Shown in pieces: positions 14,777 through 19,844 of a stretch of DNA of 19,844 nucleotides (positions within the stretch are counted from its first letter, which is position 1; each line of letters begins with the position of its first letter). The position numbers were made by a program, and so were the translations under genes. Source of the DNA: CAMAVH01 sp036500145 (GTDB lineage Bacteria; Pseudomonadota; Alphaproteobacteria; SMXQ01). The DNA lies in contig DASYCO010000090.1 in the NCBI GenBank assembly GCA_036500145.1, positions 1 through 19,844 on the forward strand, in the 5' to 3' direction. Under the pieces are notes generated by a model. It was given only the letters and a program-made list of their open reading frames with translations. It had not been told where the DNA came from and searched no databases.

Positions 14777-16180
14777 TTATACGGCCGTGCGCGGCATTTT
14801 TGCAGGGACCGTCCGTTCCGCAGCGCCCTGACCGGCCACCTTCTCGCCGGCCTCTTCCGTCGCCAGGGCCGTGCCTTCGGCCAGGTCGCGCAGGGTCACG
14901 CCCTTGAGCGCCCGGTCGACGGCGGCCTCGACCGCCTTGGCGACGCGCAGCACCGCCGGCTGCCCTTCCAGGGTCGCCGTCAGGCGCATGCGGCCCGGCC
15001 CGGCGCCACGCGCCGCGTCCAGGATGGTCGCCGCCTCGGTCGCCTCCGGCGGCCGGGCCGGCACGTAGCCCGCACGCTTGCCTTCGATGCAGCGGATGAA
15101 GCCCGCCCGCTCCAGCATGGCCAGGGTGGCCTCCACGGTGACGGCCGGCACCTGGTAGCGCTGCACCAGCTGCTCGACGTCGGGCGGCGGCGCGCCGTCC
15201 TGGAAGCATTTGGCGATCCAGGCGGCGACGGCGAGCACGAGATGCTCCTGGCCGCGCAGCGACAGCTGCAGGTCGCGCCGCTTGGCGACGACGCATTCCG
15301 GATGCTGGTGGTAGAACGACACCGACGCGCCGACGAGCAGGATCAGCCAGGCGACGTAGAGCCAGATCATGAACAGGATCAGCGTCGCGAAGGCCGAGTA
15401 GATCGCCGAGTAGTTGCTCGACTTCACGACATAGGCGGCGAAGGCCCAGCCGACGCTTTCCCACAGCACGCCCGCGACCACGCCGCCGATCAGCGCCGAC
15501 AGGAACTTGACCCGCGTGTTGGGCAGGAATTTGTAGAGCAGCGTGAAGGCCGCGATGATGATGACGTAGGGAATCAGCAGCCCCGCCTGATGCAGCACGA
15601 AGCTGAGGACGGGCAAGGACGAGATCGCCATCATCGCCGACGAGCTGCTCACCGTCGCCGACACGCCGAGCGACGAGAAGACCAGGATGGGGCCGAGCAC
15701 GAGAATGCTGATGTAGCCGCTGAAGCGGGCCGCCAGCGAGCGGTTTCGGCCGACGTTCCAGATGGCGTTGAAGGCCATCTCGACCTTCTGGATCAGCGAC
15801 ACGACGGTGTAGATCAGCATGACCAGGCCGACCGAGCCGAGCACGCCGACCTGCATCTTGTCGACGAATTCGATGATGCGCGCCGCGATCTCGTTGCCCT
15901 GGTCGCCGAGCGGCGCCAGCATGCCCATGAGCAGCGGCTCGATCTGGTTGTGCACGCCGAAGCCCTTGAGCACCGAGAAGGTGATGGCGAGCAGCGGCAC
16001 GATGGAGAGCAGCGTGGTGTAGACCAGGCTCATGGCGCGCAGGCTGAGCTGGCCTTCGGTGAGGTCGCGCACCAGCGCATAGGCGATCTGTACGGCGACC
16101 AGGAGCGGCCGGCGCCATCCCGTGGCGCCGCTCTGTTCCCAGATGATGCGTTCGAACCATTCCTTGAGGCGCGCGATCAC
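14777..16180 (-). CDS. YihY/virulence factor BrkB family inner-membrane protein with C-terminal winged-helix-like domain
   Basis: The 467-residue protein has about six hydrophobic membrane segments in its first 300 residues, including LSIVPLLAITFSVLKGFG, VGLVMLIYTVVSLI and LILFMIWLYVAWLILLVGA. The start SLVYTTLLSIVPLLA is the BrkB/YihY signature. After the membrane part come about 150 soluble residues with a winged-helix-like stretch (VQRYQVPAVTVEATLAMLERAGFI) and an acidic/Ala tail, an extension present in many proteobacterial members. The molecular function of the family is not settled; the E. coli protein was once mistaken for RNase BN. GTG at 16180 is chosen because AGGGAGA lies eight bases upstream; the longer frame starts from TTG without a ribosome site. 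Confidence 0.85.
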   Translation of the reverse strand: MIARLKEWFERIIWEQSGATGWRRPLLVAVQIAYALVRDLTEGQLSLRAMSLVYTTLLSIVPLLAITFSVLKGFGVHNQIEPLLMGMLAPLGDQGNEIAARIIEFVDKMQVGVLGSVGLVMLIYTVVSLIQKVEMAFNAIWNVGRNRSLAARFSGYISILVLGPILVFSSLGVSATVSSSSAMMAISSLPVLSFVLHQAGLLIPYVIIIAAFTLLYKFLPNTRVKFLSALIGGVVAGVLWESVGWAFAAYVVKSSNYSAIYSAFATLILFMIWLYVAWLILLVGASVSFYHQHPECVVAKRRDLQLSLRGQEHLVLAVAAWIAKCFQDGAPPPDVEQLVQRYQVPAVTVEATLAMLERAGFIRCIEGKRAGYVPARPPEATEAATILDAARGAGPGRMRLTATLEGQPAVLRVAKAVEAAVDRALKGVTLRDLAEGTALATEEAGEKVAGQGAAERTVPAKMPRTAV

Positions 16181-16553
16181 GGTGACTGTCTCCCTGCGGA
16201 CCGGATGTGCGGCCGCCAATTAAACGCCGGCTGCAAGCCTACCATTCCCGCCCAGCCGTGCCAGACCGCCGCCAGCCGGGTGGCAGGCGGCTGCGCCGAT
16301 TCGCTTAAAATCGGAAACAATCTGAGGTCTGAAGGCAGACAAGTTTCCTGAATTAAAGCCAATCATCCGCCGCAAACCCTAGGTTTTACTGGCTTTTTCG
16401 GCCGTCCGGCGGGCAACGGCAATGGCGTTTACCCCTGCAAAACCGGGGTTAATCGCAGGGCCTGACGATAGACAGAGCCGAATGCGAACTGTAAATTTAA
16501 CTTATTCAAGAAATTCGCCAGCAATTCACCGAGTCTCACCCAAGGAGCAACCC
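16181..16553. other. Divergent intergenic region between the BrkB-like and cupin genes
   Basis: These 373 bases hold the 5' regions of two divergent genes. Visible items are a short hairpin GTCTG-AAGG-CAGAC (16327-16340), an imperfect inverted repeat TTTACCCC/GGGGTTAA (about 16428-16452), an AT-rich stretch with TAAATTTA before the cupin gene, and its ribosome site AAGGAG. No convincing promoter boxes or small gene could be supported. Confidence 0.5.
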
Positions 16554-17018
16554 ATGTCCGACACTCCCGCGAAGGAAGGCATCGACCACGACGCCGCCGA
16601 AGCCGCGATCCAGCCGTTCCACTTCAAGTCGCCCGAGACCTACTCCGGCCGCAAGGCCATCGTGAAGCTGACCAGCACCGAGCGCTCGGCCGTCGCCGTG
16701 CATTGCCTCGGCCAGGGCGGCGAGAACAACTTGCATTTTCACTCCGGCGTCGACATCACCTGGATGGTCCTCAAGGGCCGCGCCCGCTTCTACGGCCCGG
16801 GCGATGAAGTCCGCGGCGAGTTCGGCCCCATCGAGGGCCTCGTGATCCCCGCCGGCGCGCGCTACTGGTTCGAGAGCTGCGGCGAGGACGACCTCGAGCT
16901 GCTGCAGATCAAGACCTACACCAAGGGCCGCGGCAACGATAAGCGCATCGACGCCGCCCCGCGCGACTATGACATCATGGGCGCCGCCAGCCACTTCGAC
17001 GCCGGCAAGGTCGCCTGA
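16554..17018 (+). CDS. Cupin-domain protein
   Basis: The 154-residue protein is a single small cupin barrel. Motif 1 is HFHSGVDITWMVLKG, with the HxH pair and an Asp at the usual Glu position. Motif 2 is PAGARYWF, where Tyr replaces the usual metal-binding His. Metal binding may therefore be altered. AAGGAG sits seven bases before the ATG at 16554, which fixes this start over the longer open frame. It is the only plus-strand gene I support in the window, is transcribed alone, and ends before a strong terminator. Substrate unknown; such proteins range from enzymes to small-molecule binders. Confidence 0.85.
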   Translation: MSDTPAKEGIDHDAAEAAIQPFHFKSPETYSGRKAIVKLTSTERSAVAVHCLGQGGENNLHFHSGVDITWMVLKGRARFYGPGDEVRGEFGPIEGLVIPAGARYWFESCGEDDLELLQIKTYTKGRGNDKRIDAAPRDYDIMGAASHFDAGKVA

Positions 17019-17045
17019 GCGACCGACGACGACGATAGACGCAGC

Positions 17046-17079
17046 AAGGGCCGGGGGCATTCCCCGGCCCTTCGCTTTT
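17046..17079 (+). terminator. Intrinsic terminator of the cupin gene
   Basis: AAGGGCCGGGG pairs perfectly with CCCCGGCCCTT (11 base pairs, five-base loop GCATT) and is followed by CGCTTTT. It lies 28 bases after the cupin stop and, read the other way, 34 bases after the small membrane-protein gene, so it may serve both converging genes. Confidence 0.82.
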
Positions 17080-17105
17080 GCAGGCCTGGCCCCTCCCGTG
17101 CCGCC

Positions 17106-17237
17106 TTAGCTGACGATCCAGGCCACCACGAACGCCAGGATCACGGCGGCGAGGGAAATGCCGAGCACATAGCGCATGACGCCCAGCTTGATGCCGGCGC
17201 GCGCCTGAGTCGGCTGGAGATGCTGCGGGTCGCTCAT
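17106..17237 (-). CDS. 43-residue single-span membrane protein
   Basis: A short frame starts at ATG 17237 behind a strong ribosome site (GGAGGAG) and ends at TAA. The N-terminal half is polar (MSDPQHLQPTQARAG); the C-terminal half is one hydrophobic helix (VLGISLAAVILAFVVAWIVS). This suggests an inner-membrane peptide with the N-terminus in the cytoplasm. It follows the PRC-barrel gene by 62 bases on the same strand and may share its promoter. No family is recognised. The ribosome site, the clean membrane helix and the terminator beyond it argue that it is real. Confidence 0.7.
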   Translation of the reverse strand: MSDPQHLQPTQARAGIKLGVMRYVLGISLAAVILAFVVAWIVS

Positions 17238-17299
17238 GAAAACTCCTCCGTCGTGTGACGGACAGGACGCGGCCTTGCCCGCCCTGCCCGCGATGACGC

Positions 17300-17914
17300 C
17301 TAACGATTGGCTTTCGGCCGCTGGTAGGCCGGCTCGGCCTTCAGCTCTTCCTTGGTGGCCGAGGGCAGACTCACGTTGTCGTCGTCGATCATGCTGATCT
17401 GCTCCATGGGCACGACGACCTCATGGACGCCAAGGCCCAGGAAGCCGCCGACGCCGATGACGACGCCGGCCACCCGCGCATCCGGGCTCAACAGCAGGGA
17501 ATCGACCCTGCCGACCACCTCGTTGGAGCTGTTGCGCACCTTCGAGCCGATCAGGTCGTCGCTATTGACCGCCGCAGCGGCGTCCACCGGGGCCGGCGTT
17601 GCCGGCAGCTCCGCCACGTCCGTGCTGGGAAGCGCCGACCGCAGGTCCGGCATCGCATCCGCCGGTGAATCGGCGCGGGGCGACGGATCGCCGCTGGCCG
17701 CCGTCGGGCTCGGCATGTCGCGCGGCGCGCCGCCCGCATCGGACGGAGGCGTGCCAGTGATGGAGGGCGGCGCGGGAATGGAAGACGACCTGTCTGGGGC
17801 CTGATCCTGCGCCTGTGCCGTCACGGCGAGGCTCGCCAAAGGCAGGCCGACCGCAGCCACCGCAACGTAGCCGGCGACCGTCCGCAGGAACGGAGCTTTG
17901 GATATCTGGGGCAT
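17300..17914 (-). CDS. Secreted PRC-barrel domain protein
   Basis: The 204-residue product has a signal peptide (hydrophobic VAGYVAVAAVGLPLASLAV, cut after AQA near residue 36), a long Pro/Ala/Ser/Asp-rich low-complexity linker to about residue 115, and a PRC-barrel domain (DLIGSKVRNSSNEVVGRVDSL, VAGVVIGVGGFLGLG, EVVVPMEQI). A short charged tail ends in YQRPKANR. PRC-barrel proteins of this layout are frequent in alphaproteobacteria and are often stress-induced. AGGAGG precedes ATG 17914, which fixes the start. The disordered linker suggests a surface or periplasmic tethering role, but no function is proven. Confidence 0.83.
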   Translation of the reverse strand: MPQISKAPFLRTVAGYVAVAAVGLPLASLAVTAQAQDQAPDRSSSIPAPPSITGTPPSDAGGAPRDMPSPTAASGDPSPRADSPADAMPDLRSALPSTDVAELPATPAPVDAAAAVNSDDLIGSKVRNSSNEVVGRVDSLLLSPDARVAGVVIGVGGFLGLGVHEVVVPMEQISMIDDDNVSLPSATKEELKAEPAYQRPKANR

Positions 17915-17961
17915 GGGTTCGCCTCCTGTACGATGAAGAGTGACATCCGCTACAGGAAGTA

Positions 17962-17986
17962 AACCCTCGGCGCGGCGAGAGGTTCC
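17962..17986 (-). promoter_or_regulatory. Possible EcfG-type general stress promoter for the PRC-barrel gene
   Basis: On the minus strand GGAAC (17986-17982) is followed after 17 bases by GTT (17964-17962). The alphaproteobacterial EcfG consensus is GGAAC, 16-17 bases, cGTT; only the weakly conserved C differs (G here). The position, about 50 bases before the ATG, is right for a promoter. The -35 also forms one arm of a 6-base inverted repeat with GGAACC at 17998-18003 (plus strand), an alternative reading as a weak hairpin. Confidence 0.5.
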
Positions 17987-18034
17987 GGCGCGGACCTGGA
18001 ACCTTGCCCGCTTATTTTCCCACGACAACCGACA

Positions 18035-19844
18035 CTAGGCCGCATCGGTTGCGTCGAGCACGCTGCGCAGCTTGGCGGCGAGATCTTGCCGGCGGTAGGG
18101 CTTCTGCAGCAGGCGCGCGCCTTTCTCCAGGCGCCCATGATGCAGCGTCGCGTTCTCCGTGTAGCCGGAGGTGAAAAGCACCCGCAGGTTCGGCCGCAGG
18201 CGGCGCGCCTTTTCGGCGAGCTGGCGGCCGTTCATGCCGCCCGGCATGACGATGTCAGTGAAGAGGAGGTCGAAGTCGTCATAGCCGCGCAGCGCGTCGA
18301 TCGCCGCCAGGCCGCCGTTGGCGTTCACCACCCGGTAGCCGAGGCTGCTCAGCTGCGCCGAGACATGGCCGCGCACCAGGTCGTCGTCCTCCACCAGCAG
18401 AATCCTCTCGGTGCCGCCGGGCAAGGCGGAGGCCGGCCTTTCCTCGTCGCTCTGCGCCGCCTCGCCGGCCGCGCGCGGCAGGTAGAGCCGCACGGTCGTG
18501 CCCTGCCCCGGCTCCGAATAGATCTTCACATGCCCCTTCGACTGCTTCACGAAGCCGTAGATCATGCTCAGCCCGAGGCCGCTGCCCTTGCCGACGTCCT
18601 TCGTGGTGAAGAAAGGCTCGAAGACCTGCGCCAAGGTGGCCTTGTCCATGCCGACGCCCGTGTCGGACACCGCGACCAGCACATACTGGCCGGGCAGCAG
18701 CTCCGGGTGCTGCACGGCATAGGCGTCGTCGAGATAGGCGTTGGCCGTCTCGATGGTGACGCGCCCGCCTTGGAGCATGGCGTCGCGGGCGTTGATGCAG
18801 AGGTTCAGGATGGCGTTTTCCATCTGCGGCGCGTCGAGCAGCGCGTTCCAGACGCCGCCGCCGAGCACGCTCTCGATCTCGACCTGCTCGCCGAGGCTGC
18901 GACGGAGCAGGCCGTCCATGTTGGCGACCAGCTTGTTCAGGTCCGTCGGCTTGGGGTCGAGCGGCTGCTTGCGCGCGAAGGCGAGCAGCCGGTGCGTCAG
19001 CTCGGCGCCGCGCTCCGCCGCCGCGCGGGCCATCTCCGCCATGCCGCGCAGCCTCGGCTGCTGCGCCATCTCCTCGGCCAGCATGTCGGTATTGCCGAGA
19101 ATCACCTGCAGCAGATTGTTGAAGTCATGCGCGATGCCGCCCGTCAGATGGCCGATCGATTCCATCTTCTGCGCCTGCATCAGCTTCTTCTCCGCCTCGA
19201 TCATCGCCTCCGCCGACTGACGGCGCTCGATGACCATGCGGCGCATCAAGAACGTGATGATGAACAGCACGAAGCTGACGGCGACGCCCATGACGGCGGC
19301 CATGCCCGCGCCGAGCGACGACACCGAATCTCGGAACAGGTCGGAATCCGTGAACTTCAGGATCCAGTGGCGGTCGCCGATCTGCAGCGACGTCTCCGTG
19401 CTCCGCCCGGTCAGCGAATATCCCGCGAGCTTGCCGTCGTACATCAGGGAAAGGTCCAGGCCGTCATAGATCTCGAAGCCGGCCAGGATCCGCTTGCCGG
19501 ACAGGATGCCCTGCATCAGGTCGTTCATCCGGAACGGCGCGTAGATGTAGCCGACGATCAGCGCGCGGCGCTCCTCGACGGTTTGCGGGACGCTGCCGCG
19601 CTGGTAGAGCGGCAGGTACATGGCGAAGCCGGCCTGGGCGTTCTCCTTCGGCTCCTGCGCGAGCACGAGCCGGCCGGTGACCGCGGCGGCGCCGTTGTCG
19701 CGCGCACGGCCGAGGGCGGCGCGGCGGTCCGCCTCGAAGGACAGGTCATAGCCCATGGCCCGGCGCGTGCGCTCGTTCATCGGCTCGATGAAGACCACGG
19801 GCGCGAAGTCCTCCTTGTCGACCTTAGGATAGACTTGGTACTCG
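18035..19844 (-). CDS. CHASE-domain hybrid sensor histidine kinase (N-terminus off the right edge)
   Basis: The frame is open to the window edge, giving 602 visible residues. In order: the end of a CHASE sensor domain (FIEPMNERTRRAMGYDLSF, FAMYLPLYQRG), a membrane helix (AAVMGVAVSFVLFIITFLM), a HisKA domain with the phospho-acceptor in GGIAHDFNNLL, a HATPase domain with NLCINARDAM, DTGVGM, FEPFFTTK and GSGLGLSM boxes, and a C-terminal receiver with LLVEDDD and the phosphorylated Asp in LFTDIVMPG. CHASE domains sense small extracellular molecules. The receiver would take the phosphate from the kinase core; the output partner is not in the window. The true start and first membrane helix lie beyond the right edge. 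Confidence 0.9.
   Translation of the reverse strand, partial: EYQVYPKVDKEDFAPVVFIEPMNERTRRAMGYDLSFEADRRAALGRARDNGAAAVTGRLVLAQEPKENAQAGFAMYLPLYQRGSVPQTVEERRALIVGYIYAPFRMNDLMQGILSGKRILAGFEIYDGLDLSLMYDGKLAGYSLTGRSTETSLQIGDRHWILKFTDSDLFRDSVSSLGAGMAAVMGVAVSFVLFIITFLMRRMVIERRQSAEAMIEAEKKLMQAQKMESIGHLTGGIAHDFNNLLQVILGNTDMLAEEMAQQPRLRGMAEMARAAAERGAELTHRLLAFARKQPLDPKPTDLNKLVANMDGLLRRSLGEQVEIESVLGGGVWNALLDAPQMENAILNLCINARDAMLQGGRVTIETANAYLDDAYAVQHPELLPGQYVLVAVSDTGVGMDKATLAQVFEPFFTTKDVGKGSGLGLSMIYGFVKQSKGHVKIYSEPGQGTTVRLYLPRAAGEAAQSDEERPASALPGGTERILLVEDDDLVRGHVSAQLSSLGYRVVNANGGLAAIDALRGYDDFDLLFTDIVMPGGMNGRQLAEKARRLRPNLRVLFTSGYTENATLHHGRLEKGARLLQKPYRRQDLAAKLRSVLDATDAA

Noticed and set aside
17981..18003. 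GGTTCC/GGAACC inverted repeat as terminator of the histidine kinase gene
   Set aside because: The stem is only six pairs with an 11-base loop and no T-run; one arm is better explained as the -35 of an EcfG-type promoter.

Overview
The window is GC-rich, densely coded DNA. Its gene content (Tat-exported RidA-like protein, PRC-barrel protein behind an EcfG-type promoter, CHASE-domain hybrid histidine kinase, EPS-type regulators) points to an alphaproteobacterium, perhaps Rhodospirillales-like. That placement is inference from gene style, not from a marker gene. No rRNA, tRNA, CRISPR array or insertion sequence was seen.

Positions 1-13,488 (minus strand) look like one long operon for making an unusual activated sugar for a surface polysaccharide or glycan. 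Reading in the direction of transcription: a promoter with a cluster of inverted repeats; a winged-helix regulator with a Rossmann domain; a NusG paralogue of the RfaH type; a leader carrying an ops-like element; a GmhA-type SIS isomerase; a GmhB-type HAD phosphatase; a transaldolase; two intact NAD-dependent epimerases/dehydratases; an HldE-like fusion with nucleotidyltransferase first and PfkB kinase second; a Gfo/Idh/MocA oxidoreductase; a UDP-glucose-dehydrogenase homologue without the catalytic Cys; an epimerase homologue without the catalytic Tyr and Lys; a methyltransferase; E1 alpha and E1 beta of a ThDP enzyme; and a short-chain dehydrogenase running off the left edge. Most junctions overlap by 1-8 bases, which indicates translational coupling. 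Transaldolase, GmhA, the kinase, GmhB and the nucleotidyltransferase together would take sedoheptulose 7-phosphate to an NDP-heptose. The remaining enzymes probably oxidise, epimerise, methylate or extend it. No glycosyltransferase, Wzx/Wzy or E2/E3 subunit lies inside the window.

Positions 13,742-16,180 (minus) hold a Tat-type RidA-like protein, a small exported protein and a YihY/BrkB membrane protein. A cupin gene (plus, 16,554-17,018) follows with a strong terminator. Then on the minus strand come a 43-residue membrane peptide and a secreted PRC-barrel protein, with a possible EcfG general-stress promoter upstream, and a CHASE-domain hybrid sensor kinase cut by the right edge.

The most interesting part is the control region. 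A dedicated RfaH-like factor and a near-match to the enterobacterial ops element sit about 60 bases apart, ahead of a heptose operon in an apparently non-enterobacterial genome. The associated pathway contains several enzyme homologues whose textbook catalytic residues have been replaced.
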